The notes under the pieces are model-generated. The model was not told where the DNA came from. It was given only the letters and a program-made list of their open reading frames with translations, and made no database searches. This document shows positions 25,667 to 38,700 of a DNA stretch of 64,000 nucleotides, piece after piece. Position 1 is the stretch's first letter, and each line of letters starts with the position of its first letter. The translations under genes were made by a program, and so were the position numbers. This DNA is from Osmia lignaria lignaria (Eukaryota; Arthropoda; Insecta; Hymenoptera; Megachilidae), in NCBI RefSeq assembly GCF_051020975.1, contig NW_027478158.1, forward strand, positions 12,772,001 through 12,836,000. Reading direction: 5' to 3'.

Positions 25667-28241
25667 TTGCAGATTTATCTCAAGGGAAGGGGCCTGACGG
25701 ACATATTTCGAGATATTTCTTCTTCTTGTTGTTCTTCTTCTGCACAGCTAAGCTGGAAGTGGCATTTGCGGCTCGCACTAGTGCAGAGTTATCTCAAAGA
25801 AAGGGGCCACGGTGTTTCTGTATCCCTATTATGTTGGTGCGGCTTCGGAACTTTTAAATATCTTGATATATCTCGAGAACTACGCATCTGATCAAAAAAT
25901 ATCATAGAACATAAAAAGTAGGAAACTTAATTCTCTACAAAAAAGGTCTCTTAACATTTTGCCATAGCTCACTTCGTTTCCGAGATATGTGCAGATTTAT
26001 CTCAAGGGAAGGGGCCTGACGGACATATTTCGAGATATTTCTTCGTCTTGTTGTTCTTCTTCTGCACAGCTAAGCTGAAAGTGGCATTTGCAGCTCGCAA
26101 TAGTGCAGAGTTATCTCAAAGAAAGGGGCCACGGTGTTTCTGTATCTCTATTATGTTGGTGCGGCTTCGGAACTTTTAAATATCTTGATATATCTCGAGA
26201 ACTACGCATCTGATCAAAAAATATCATAGAACATAAAAAGTAAGAAACTTAATTCTCTACAAAAGAGGTCTCTTAACATTTTCCCATAGCTCGCTCCGTT
26301 TCCGAGATATTTGCAGATATATCTCAAGTGAAGGGGCCTGACGGACATATTTCGAGATATTTCTTCTTCTTGTTGTTCTTCTTCTGCACAGCTAAGCTGG
26401 AAGTGGCATTTACAGCTCGCAATAGTGCAGAGTTATCTCAAAGAAAGGGGCCACGGTGTTTCTGTATCTCTATTATGTTGGTGCGGCTTCGGAACTTTTA
26501 AATATCTTGATATATCTCGAGAACTACGCATCTGATCAAAAAATATCATAGAACATAAAAAGTAGGAAACTTATTCTCTACAAAAAAGGTCTCTTAACAT
26601 TTTGCCATAGCTCGCTTCGTTTCCGAGATATTTGCAGATTTATCTCAAGGGAAGGGGCCTGACGGACATATTTCGAGATATTTCTTGTTCTTGTTGTTCT
26701 TCTTCTGCACAGCTAAGCTGGAAGTGGCATTTCCAGCTCGCACTAGTGCAGAGTTATCTCAAAGAAAGGGGCCACGGTGTTTCTGTATCTCTATTATGTT
26801 GGTGCGGCTTCGGAACTTTTTAATATCTCGATATATCTCGAAAACTACGCTTCTGATCAAAAAATATCATAGAACATAAATTGTAGGAAACATAATTCTC
26901 TACAAAAAAGGTCTCTTAACATTTTGCCATAGCTCGCTTCGTTTCCGAGATATTTGCAGATATATCTCATGGGAAGGGGCCTGACGGACATATTTCGAGA
27001 TATTTTTTCTTCTTGTTGTTCTTCTTCTGCACAGCTAAGCTGGAAGTGGCATTTACAGCTCGCAATAGTGCAGAGTTATCTCAAAGAAAGGGGCCACGGT
27101 GTTTCTGTATCTCTATTATTTTGGTGCGGCTTCGGAACTTTTAAATATCTTGATATATCTCGAGAACTACGCATCTGATCAAAAAATATCATAGAACATA
27201 GAAAGTAGGAAACGTAATTCTCTACAAAAAAGGTCTCTTAACATTTTGCCATAGCTCGCTTCGTTTCCGAGATATTTGCAGATTTATCTCAAGGGAAGGG
27301 GCCTGACGGACATATTTCGAGATATTTCTTCTTCTTGTTGTTCTTCTTCTGCACAGCTAAGCTGGAAGTGGCATTTGCAGCTCGCAATAGTGCAGAGTTA
27401 TCTCAAAGAAAGGGGCCACGGTGTTTCTGTATCTCTATTATGTTGGTGCGGCTTCGGAACTTTTAAATATCTTGATATATCTCGAGAACTACGCATCTGA
27501 TCAAAAAATATCATAGAACATAAAAAGTAGGAAACTTAATTCTCTATAAAAAAGGTCTCTTAACATTTTGCCATAGCTCTCTTCGTTTCCGAGATATTTG
27601 CAGATTTATCTCAAGGGAAGGGGCCTGACGGACATATTTCGAGATATTTCTTCTTCTTGTTGTTCTTCTTCTGCACAGCTAAGCTGGAAGTGGCATTTGC
27701 AGCTCGCAGTAGTGCAGAGTTATCTCAAAGAAAGGGGCCACGGTGTTTGTGTATCTCTATTATGTTGGTGCGGCTTCGGAACTTTTAAATATCTTGATAT
27801 ATCTCGAGAACTACGCATCTGATCAAAAAATATCATAGAACATAAAAAGTAGGAAACTTAATTCTCTACAAAAAAGGTCTCTTAACATTTTGCCACAGCT
27901 CGCTTCGTTTCCGAGATATTTGCAGATTTATCTCAAGGGAAGGGGCCTGACGGACATATTTCGAGATATTTCTTCTTCTTGTTGTTCTTCTTCTGCACAG
28001 CTAAGCTGGAAGTGGCATTTGCAGCTCGCAATAGTGCAGAGATATCTCAAAGAAAGGGGCCACGGTGTTTCTGTATCTCTATTATGTTGGTGCGGCTTCG
28101 GAACTTTTAAATATCTTGATATATCTCGAGAACTACGCGTCTGATCAAAAAATATCATAGAACATAAAAAGTAGGAAACATAATTCTCTACAAAAAAGGT
28201 CTCTCAACATTTTGCCATAGCTCGCTTCGTTTCCGAGATAT
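25667..28241 (+). repeat. Seven-monomer unit, copy 2, with an eighth monomer (2575 bp)
   Basis: The monomers at 25667-26953 repeat copy 1 in order, including the 1-bp deletion near 26571. Three units (27276, 27598, 27920) then follow the CTCATGGGAAGG unit, where copy 1 has one comparable unit before its last. The unit at 27598 introduces GCAGTAGTGCAG and GTTTGTGTATC, and the unit at 27920 introduces GAGATATCTC. Both are kept in later copies. This copy is therefore intermediate between copy 1 and copies 3-4. Confidence 0.88.
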
Positions 28242-30494
28242 TTGCAGATTTATCTCAAGGGAAGTGGCCTGACGGACATATTTCGAGATATTTCTTCTTC
28301 TTGTTGTTCTTCTTCTGCACAGCTAAGCTGGAAGTGGCATTTGCGGCTCGCACTAGTGCAGAGTTATCTCAAAGAAAGGGGCCACGGTGTTTCTGTATCT
28401 CTATTATGTTGGTGCGGCTTCGGAACTTTTAAATATCTTGATATATCTCGAGAACTACGCATCTGATCCAAAAATATCATAGAACATAAATAGTAGGAAA
28501 CTTAATTCTCCACAAAAAAGGTCTCTCAACATTTTGCCATAGCTCGCTTCGTTTCCGAGATATTTGCAGATATATCTCAAGGGAAGGGGCCTGACGGACA
28601 TATTTCGAGATATTTCTTCGTCTTGTTGTTCTTCTTCTGCACAGCTAAGCTGAAAGTGGCATTTGCAGCTCGCAATAGTGCAGAGTTATCTCAAAGAAAG
28701 GGGCCACGGTGTTTCTGTATCTCTATTATGTTGGTGCGGCTTCGGAACTTTTAAATATCTTGATATATCTCGAGAACTACGCATCTGATCAAAAAATATC
28801 ATAGAACATAAAAAGTAAGAAACTTAATTCTCTACAAAAGAGGTCTCTTAACATTTTCCCATAGCTCGCTCCGTTTCCGAGATATTTGCAGATATATCTC
28901 AAGTGAAGGGGCCTGACGGACATATTTCGAGATATTTCTTCTTCTTGTTGTTCTTCTTCTGCACAGCTAAGCTGGAAGTGGCATTTACAGCTCGCAATAG
29001 TGCAGAGTTATCTCAAAGAAAGGGGCCACGGTGTTTCTGTATCTCTATTATGTTGGTGCGGCTTCGGAACTTTTAAATATCTTGATATATCTCGAGAACT
29101 ACGCATCTGATCAAAAAATATCATAGAACATAAAAAGTAGGAAACTTATTCTCTACAAAAAAGGTCTCTTAACATTTTGCCATAGCTCGCTTCGTTTCCG
29201 AGATATTTGCAGATTTATCTCAAGGGAAGGGGCCTGACGGACATATTTCGAGATATTTCTTGTTCTTGTTGTTCTTCTTCTGCACAGCTAAGCTGGAAGT
29301 GGCATTTCCAGCTCGCACTAGTGCAGAGTTATCTCAAAGAAAGGGGCCACGGTGTTTCTGTATCTCTATTATGTTGGTGCGGCTTCGGAACTTTTTAATA
29401 TCTCGATATATCTCGAAAACTACGCTTCTGATCAAAAAATATCATAGAACATAAATTGTAGGAAACATAATTCTCTACAAAAAAGGTCTCTTAACATTTT
29501 GCCATAGCTCGCTTCGTTTCCGAGATATTTGCAGATTTATCTCAAGGGAAGGGGCCTGACGGACATATTTCGAGATATTTCTTCTTCTTGTTGTTCTTCT
29601 TCTGCACAGCTAAGCTGGAAGTGGCATTTGCAGCTCGCAATAGTGCAGAGTTATCTCAAAGAAAGGGGCCACGGTGTTTCTGTATCTCTATTATGTTGGT
29701 GCGGCTTCGGAACTTTTAAATATCTTGATATATCTCGAGAACTACGCATCTGATCAAAAAATATCATAGAACATAAAAAGTAGGAAACTTAATTCTCTAT
29801 AAAAAAGGTCTCTTAACATTTTGCCATAGCTCTCTTCGTTTCCGAGATATTTGCAGATTTATCTCAAGGGAAGGGGCCTGACGGACATATTTCGAGATAT
29901 TTCTTCTTCTTGTTGTTCTTCTTCTGCACAGCTAAGCTGGAAGTGGCATTTGCAGCTCGCAGTAGTGCAGAGTTATCTCAAAGAAAGGGGCCACGGTGTT
30001 TGTGTATCTCTATTATGTTGGTGCGGCTTCGGAACTTTTAAATATCTTGATATATCTCGAGAACTACGCATCTGATCAAAAAATATCATAGAACATAAAA
30101 AGTAGGAAACTTAATTCTCTATAAAAAAGGTCTCTTAACATTTTGCCATAGCTCTCTTCGTTTCCGAGATATTTGCAGATTTATCTCAAGGGAAGGGGCC
30201 TGACGGACATATTTCGAGATATTTCTTCTTCTTGTTGTTCTTCTTCTGCACAGCTAAGCTGGAAGTGGCATTTGCAGCTCGCAATAGTGCAGAGATATCT
30301 CAAAGAAAGGGGCCACGGTGTTTCTGTATCTCTATTATGTTGGTGCGGCTTCGGAACTTTTAAATATCTTGATATATCTCGAGAACTACGCGTCTGATCA
30401 AAAAATATCATAGAACATAAAAAGTAGGAAACATAATTCTCTACAAAAAAGGTCTCTCAACATTTTGCCATAGCTCGCTTCGTTTCCGAGATAT
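28242..30494 (+). repeat. Seven-monomer unit, copy 3 (2253 bp)
   Basis: Units at 28242, 28564, 28886, 29207, 29529, 29851 and 30173. It keeps the tagged 1-bp deletion (AACTTATTCTC near 29147), TTCTTGTTCTTG, GTTTGTGTATC and GAGATATCTC, but lacks the CTCATGGGAAGG unit of copies 1 and 2. Its first unit has GATCCAAAAATATC, AAATAGTAGG and CTCCACAAAAAAGG, shared only with copy 4. Confidence 0.9.
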
Positions 30495-32747
30495 TTGCAG
30501 ATTTATCTCAAGGGAAGTGGCCTGACGGACATATTTCGAGATATTTCTTCTTCTTGTTGTTCTTCTTCTGCACAGCTAAGCTGGAAGTGGCATTTGCGGC
30601 TCGCACTAGTGCAGAGTTATCTCAAAGAAAGGGGCCACGGTGTTTCTGTATCTCTATTATGTTGGTGCGGCTTCGGAACTTTTAAATATCTTGATATATC
30701 TCGAGAACTACGCATCTGATCCAAAAATATCATAGAACATAAATAGTAGGAAACTTAATTCTCCACAAAAAAGGTCTCTCAACATTTTGCCATAGCTCGC
30801 TTCGTTTCCGAGATATTTGCAGATATATCTCAAGGGAAGGGGCCTGACGGACATATTTCGAGATATTTCTTCGTCTTGTTGTTCTTCTTCTGCACAGCTA
30901 AGCTGAAAGTGGCATTTGCAGCTCGCAATAGTGCAGAGTTATCTCAAAGAAAGGGGCCACGGTGTTTCTGTATCTCTATTATGTTGGTGCGGCTTCGGAA
31001 CTTTTAAATATCTTGATATATCTCGAGAACTACGCATCTGATCAAAAAATATCATAGAACATAAAAAGTAAGAAACTTAATTCTCTACAAAAGAGGTCTC
31101 TTAACATTTTCCCATAGCTCGCTCCGTTTCCGAGATATTTGCAGATATATCTCAAGTGAAGGGGCCTGACGGACATATTTCGAGATATTTCTTCTTCTTG
31201 TTGTTCTTCTTCTGCACAGCTAAGCTGGAAGTGGCATTTACAGCTCGCAATAGTGCAGAGTTATCTCAAAGAAAGGGGCCACGGTGTTTCTGTATCTCTA
31301 TTATGTTGGTGCGGCTTCGGAACTTTTAAATATCTTGATATATCTCGAGAACTACGCATCTGATCAAAAAATATCATAGAACATAAAAAGTAGGAAACTT
31401 ATTCTCTACAAAAAAGGTCTCTTAACATTTTGCCATAGCTCGCTTCGTTTCCGAGATATTTGCAGATTTATCTCAAGGGAAGGGGCCTGACGGACATATT
31501 TCGAGATATTTCTTGTTCTTGTTGTTCTTCTTCTGCACAGCTAAGCTGGAAGTGGCATTTCCAGCTCGCACTAGTGCAGAGTTATCTCAAAGAAAGGGGC
31601 CACGGTGTTTCTGTATCTCTATTATGTTGGTGCGGCTTCGGAACTTTTTAATATCTCGATATATCTCGAAAACTACGCTTCTGATCAAAAAATATCATAG
31701 AACATAAATTGTAGGAAACATAATTCTCTACAAAAAAGGTCTCTTAACATTTTGCCATAGCTCGCTTCGTTTCCGAGATATTTGCAGATTTATCTCAAGG
31801 GAAGGGGCCTGACGGACATATTTCGAGATATTTCTTCTTCTTGTTGTTCTTCTTCTGCACAGCTAAGCTGGAAGTGGCATTTGCAGCTCGCAATAGTGCA
31901 GAGTTATCTCAAAGAAAGGGGCCACGGTGTTTCTGTATCTCTATTATGTTGGTGCGGCTTCGGAACTTTTAAATATCTTGATATATCTCGAGAACTACGC
32001 ATCTGATCAAAAAATATCATAGAACATAAAAAGTAGGAAACTTAATTCTCTATAAAAAAGGTCTCTTAACATTTTGCCATAGCTCTCTTCGTTTCCGAGA
32101 TATTTGCAGATTTATCTCAAGGGAAGGGGCCTGACGGACATATTTCGAGATATTTCTTCTTCTTGTTGTTCTTCTTCTGCACAGCTAAGCTGGAAGTGGC
32201 ATTTGCAGCTCGCAGTAGTGCAGAGTTATCTCAAAGAAAGGGGCCACGGTGTTTGTGTATCTCTATTATGTTGGTGCGGCTTCGGAACTTTTAAATATCT
32301 TGATATATCTCGAGAACTACGCCTCTGATCGAAAAATATCATAGAACATAAAAAGTAGGAAACTTAATTCTCTATAAAAAAGGTCTCTTAACATTTTGCC
32401 ATAGCTCTCTTCGTTTCCGAGATATTTGCAGATTTATCTCAAGGGAAGGGGCCTGACGGACATATTTCGAGATATTTCTTCTTCTTGTTGTTCTTCTTCT
32501 GCACAGCTAAGCTGGAAGTGGCATTTGCAGCTCGCAATAGTGCAGAGATATCTCAAAGAAAGGGGCCACGGTGTTTCTGTATCTCTATTATGTTGGTGCG
32601 GCTTCGGAACTTTTAAATATCTTGATATATCTCGAGAACTACGCCTCTGATCGAAAAATATCATACAACATAAAAAGTAGGAAACTTAATTCTCTACAAA
32701 AAAGGTCTCCTAACATTTTGCCATAGCTCGCTTCGTTTCCGAGATAT
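30495..32747 (+). repeat. Seven-monomer unit, copy 4 (2253 bp)
   Basis: Monomer by monomer the same as copy 3 (offset 2253), including GATCCAAAAATATC and the 1-bp deletion near 31400. In its last two units the monomer end changes to GCCTCTGATCGAAAAATATC (32322 and 32644). This variant dominates the next domain, so the domain boundary is a gradual overwrite and not a clean cut. Confidence 0.9.
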
Positions 32748-35700
32748 TTGCAGATTTATCTCAAGGGAAGTGGCCTGACGGACATACTTCGAGATATTTC
32801 TTCTTCTTGTTGTTCTTCTTCTGCACAGCTAAGCTGGAAGTGGCATTTGCAGCTCGCAATAGTGCAGAGTTATCGCAAAGAAAGGGGCCACGGTGTTTCT
32901 GTATCTCTATTATGTTGGTGCGGCTTCGGAACTTTTAAATATCTTGATATATCTCGAGAACTACGCCTCTGATCGAAAAATATCATAGAACATAAAAAGT
33001 AGGAAACTTAATTCTCTACAAAAAAGGTCTCTTACCATTTTCCCATAGCTGGCATCGTTTCCGAGATATTTGCAGATTTAGCTCAAGGGAAGGGGCCTGA
33101 CGGACATATTCCGAGATATTTCTTCTTCTTGTTGTTCTTCTTCTGCACAGCTAAGCTGGAAGTGGCATTTGCTGCGCGCAATAGTGCAGAGTTATCTCAA
33201 AGAAAGGGGCCACGGTGATTCTGTATCTCTATTATGTTGGTGCGGCTTCGGAACTTTTAAATATCTTGATATATCTCGAGAACTACGCATCTGATCAAAA
33301 AATATCATAGAACATAAAAAGTAGGAAACTTAATTCTCTACAAAAAAGGTCTCTTAACATTTTCCCATAGCTGGCATCGTTTCCGAGATATTTGCAGATT
33401 TAGCTCAAGGGAAGGGGCCTGACGGACATATTCCGAGATATTTCTTCTTCTTGTTGTTCTTCTTCTGCACAGCTAAGCTGGAAGTGGCATTTCCAGCTCG
33501 CAATCATGCAGAGTTATCTCAAAGAGAGGGGCCACGGTGTTTCTGTATCTCTATTATGTTGGTGCGGCTTCGAAACTTTTAAATATCTTGATATATCTCG
33601 AGAACTACGCCTCTGATCGAAAAATATCATAGAACATAAAAAGTAGGAAACTTAATTCTCTACAAAAAAGGTCTCTTAACATTTTGCCATAGCTCGCTTC
33701 GTTTCCGAGATATTTGCAGATTTATCTCAAGGGAAGGGGCCTGACGGACATATTTCGAGATATTTCTTCTTCTTGTTGTTCTTCTTCTGCACAGCTAAGC
33801 TGGAAGTGGCATTTGCAGCTCGCAATAGTGCAGAGTTATCGCAAAGAAAGGGGCCACGGTGTTTCTGTATCTCTATTATGTTGGTGCAGCTTCGGAGCTT
33901 TTAAATATCTTGATATATCTCGAGAACTACGCATCTGATCAAAAAATATCATAGAACATAAAAAATAGGAAACTTAATTCTCTACAAAAAAGGTCTCTTA
34001 ACATTTTGCCATAGCTCGCTTCGTTTCCGAGATATTTGCAGATTTATCTCAAGGGAAGGGGCCTGACGGACATATTTCGAGATATTTCTTCTTCTTGTTG
34101 TTCTTCTTCTGCACAGCTAAGCTGGAAGTGGCATTTGCTGCGCGCAATAGTGCAGAGTTATCTCAAAGAAAGGGGCCACGGTGATTCTGTATCTCTATTA
34201 TGTTGGTGCGGCTTCGGAACTTTTAAATATCTTGATATATCTCGAGAACTACGCATCTGATCAAAAAATATCATAGAACATAAAAAGTAGGAAACTTAAT
34301 TCTCTACAAAAAAGGTCTCTTAACATTTTCCCATAGCTGGCATCGTTTCCGAGATATTTGCAGATTTAGCTCAAGGGAAGGGGCCTGACGGACATATTCC
34401 GAGATATTTCTTCTTCTTGTTGTTCCTCTTCTGCACAGCTAAGCTGGAAGTGGCATTTGCAGGTCGCAATAGTGCAGAGTTATCTCAAAGAAAGGGGCCA
34501 CGGTGTTTCTGTATCTCTATTATGTTGGTGCGGCTTCGAAACTTTTAAATATCTTGATATATCTCGAGAACTACGCTTCTGATCGAAAAATATCATAGAA
34601 CATAAAAAGTAGGAAACTTAATTCTCTACAAAAAAGATCTCTTAACATTTTGCCATAGCTCGCTTCGTTTCCGAGATATTTGCAGATTTATCTCAAGGGA
34701 AGGGGCCTGACGGACATATTTCGAGATATTTCTTCTTCTTGTTGTTCTTCTTCTGCACAGCTAAGCTGGAAGTGGCATTTGCAGCTCGCAATAGTGCAGA
34801 GTTATCGCAAAGAAAGGGGCCACGGAGTTTCTGTATCTCTATTATGTTGGTGCAGCTTCGGAGCTTTTAAATATCTTGATATATCTCGAGAACTACGCAT
34901 CTGATCAAAAAATATCATAGAACATAAAAAGTAGGAAACTTAATTCTCTACAAAAAAGGTCTCTTAACATTTTGCCATAGCTCGCTTCGTTTCCGAGATA
35001 TTTGCAGATTTATCTCAAGGGAAGGGGCCTGACGGACATATTTCGAGATATTTCTTCTTCTTGTTGTTCTTCTTCTGCACAGCTAAGCTGGAAGTGGCAT
35101 TTGCTGCGCGCAATAGTGCAGAGTTATCTCAAAGAAAGGGGCCACGGTGATTCTGTATCTCTATTATGTTGGTGCGGCTTCGGAACTTTTAAATATCTTG
35201 ATATATCTCGAGAACTACGCATCTGATCAAGAAATATCATAAAACATAAAAAGTAGAAAACTTAATTCTCTACAAAAAAGGTCTCTTAACATTTTCCCAT
35301 AGCTGGCATCGTTTCCGAGATATTTGCAGATTTAGCTCAAGGGAAGGGGCCTGACGGACATATTCCGAGATATTTCTTCTTCTTGTTGTTCTTCTTCTGC
35401 ACAGCTAAGCTGGAAGTGGCATTTGCAGCTCGCAACAGTGCAGAGTTATCGCAAAGAAAGGGGCCACGGTGTTTCTGTATCTCTATTATGTTGGTGCGGC
35501 TTCGGTACTTTTAAATATCTTGATATATCTCGAGAACTACGCATCTGATCAAAAAATATCATAGAACATAAAAAGTAGGAAACTTAATTCTCTACAAAAA
35601 AGGTCTCTTAACATTTTCCCATAGCTGGCATCGTTTCCGAGATATTTGCAGATTTATCTCAAGGGAAGGGGCCTGACGGACATATTTCGAGATATTTCTT

Positions 35701-38700
35701 CTTCTTGTTGTTCTTCTTCTGCACAGCTAAGCTGGAAGTGGCATTTGCTGCGCGCAATAGTGCAGAGTTATCTCAAAGAAAGGGGCCACGGTGTTTCTGT
35801 ACCTCTATTATGTTGGTGCAGCTTCGGAGCTTTTAAATATCTTGATATATCTCGAGAACTACGCATCTGATCAAAAAATATCATAGAACATAAAAAGTAG
35901 GAAACTTAATTCTCTACAAAAAAGGTCTCTTAACATTTTCCCATAGCTGGCATCGTTTCTGAGATATTTGCAGATTTAGCTCAAGGGAAGGGGCCTGACG
36001 GACATATTCCGAGATATTTCTTCTTCTTGTTGTTCCTCTTCTGCACAGCTAAGCTGGAAGTGGCATTTGCAGGTCGCAATAGTGCAGAGTTATCTCAAAG
36101 AAAGGGGCCACGGTGTTTCTGTATCTCTATTATGTTGGTGCGGCTTCGGAACTTTTAAATATCTTGACATATCTCGAGAACTACGCCTCTGATCGAAAAA
36201 TATCATAGAACATAAAAAGTAGGAAACTTAATTCTCTACGAAAAAGGTCTCTTAACATTTTGCCATAGCTCGCTTCGTTTCCGAGATATTTGCAGATTTA
36301 TCTCAAGGGAAGGGTCCTGACGGACATATTTCGAGATATTTCTTCTTCTTGTTGTTCTTCTTCTGCACAGCTAAACTGGAAGTGGCATTTCCAGCTCGCA
36401 ATCATGCAGAGTTGTCTCAAAGAGAGGGGCCACGGTGTTTCTGTATCTCTATTATGTTGGTGCGGCTTCGAAACTTTTAAATATCTTGATATATCTCGAG
36501 AACTACGCCTCTGATCGAAAAATATCATAGAACATAAAAAGTAGGAAACTTAATTCTCTACAAAAAAGGTCTCTTAACATTTTGCCATAGCTCGCTTCGT
36601 TTCCGAGATATTTGCAGATTTATCTCAAGGGAAGGGGCCTGACGGACATATTTCGAGATATTTCTTCTTCTTGTTGTTCTTCTTCTGCACAGCTAAACTG
36701 GAAGTGGCATTTCCAGCTCGCAATCATGCAGAGTTATCTCAAAGAGAGGGGCCACGGTGTTTCTGTATCTCTATTATGTTGGTGCGGCTTCGAAACTTTT
36801 AAATATCTTGATATATCTCGAGAACTACGCCTCTGATCGAAAAATATCATAGAACATAAAAAGTAGGAAACTTAATTCTCTACAAAAAAGGTCTCTTAAC
36901 ATTTTGCCATAGCTCGCTTCGTTTCCGAGATATTTGCAGATTTATCTCAAGGGAAGGGGCCTGACGGACATATTTCGAGATATTTCTTCTTCTTGTTGTT
37001 CTTCTTCTGCACAGCTAAGCTGGAAGTGGCATTTGCAGCTCGCAATAGTGCAGAGTTATCGCAAAGAAAGGGGCCACGGTGTTTCTGTATCTCTATTATG
37101 TTGGTGCAGCTTCGGAGCTTTTAAATATCTTGATATATCTCGAGAACTACGCATCTGATCAAAAAATATCATAGAACATAAAAAGTAGGAAACTTAATTC
37201 TCTACAAAAAAGGTCTCTTAACATTTTGCCATAGCTCGCTTCGTTTCCGTGATATTTGCAGATTTATCTCAAGGGAAGGGGCCTGACGGACATATTTCGA
37301 GATATTTCTTCTTCTTGTTGTTCTTCTTCTGCACAGCTAAGCTGGAAGTGGCATTTGCTGCGCGCAATAGTGCAGAGTTATCTCAAAGAAAGGGGCCACG
37401 GTGATTCTGTATCTCTATTATGTTGGTGCGGCTTCGGAACTTTTAAATATCTTGATATATCTCGAGAACTACGCATCTGATCAAGAAATATCATAAAACA
37501 TAAAAAGTAGAAAACTTAATTCTCTACAAAAAAGGTCTCTTAACATTTTCCCATAGCTGGCATCGTTTCCGAGATATTTGCAGATTTAGCTCAAGGGAAG
37601 GGGCCTGACGGACATATTCCGAGATATTTCTTCTTCTTGTTGTTCTTCTTCTGCACAGCTAAGCTGGAAGTGGCATTTGCAGCTCGCAATAGTGCAGAGT
37701 TATCGCAAAGAAAGGGGCCACGGTGTTTCTGTATCTCTATTATGTTGGTGCGGCTTCGGAACTTTTAAATATCTTGATATATCTCGAGAACTACGCATCT
37801 GATCAAAAAATATCATAGAACATAAAAAGTAGGAAACCTAATTTTCTACAAAAAAGGTCTCTTAACATTTTGCCGTAGCTCGCTTCTTTTCCGAGATATT
37901 TGCAGATTTATCTCAAGGGAAGGGGCCTGACGGACATATTTCGAGATATTTCTTCTTCTTGTTGTTCCTCTTCTGCACAGCTAAGCTGGAAGTGGCATTT
38001 GCAGCTCGCAATAGTGCAGAGTTATCTCAAAGAAAGGGGCCACGGTGTTTCTGTACCTCTATTATGATGGTGCAGCTTCGGAGCTTTTAAATATCTTGAT
38101 ATATCTCGAGAACTACGCATCTGATCAAAAAATATCATAGAACATAAAAAGTAGGAAGCTTAATTCTCTACAAAAAAGGTCTCTTAACATTTTCCCATAG
38201 CTGGCATCGTTTCCGAGATATTTGCAGATTTAGCTCAAGGGAAGGGGCCTGACGGACATATTCCGAGATATTTCTTCTTCTTGTTGTTCCTCTTCTGCAC
38301 AGCTAAGCTGGAAGTGGCATTTGCAGGTCGCAATAGTGCAGAGTTATCTCAAAGAAAGGGGCCACGGTGTTTCTGTATCTCTATTATGTTGGTGCGGCTT
38401 CGAAACTTTTAAATATCTTGATATATCTCGAGAACTACGCCTCTGATCGAAAAATATCATAGAACATAAAAAGTAGGAAACTTAATTCTCTACAAAAAAG
38501 ATCTCTTAACATTTTGCCATAGCTCGCTTCGTTTCCGAGATATTTGCAGATTTATCTCAAGGGAAGGGGCCTGACGGACATATTTCGAGATATTTCTTCT
38601 TCTTGTTGTTCTTCTGCACAGCTAAGCTGGAAGTGGCATTTGCTGCGCGCAATAGTGCAGAGTTATCTCAACGAAAGGGGCCACGGCGATTCTGTATCTC

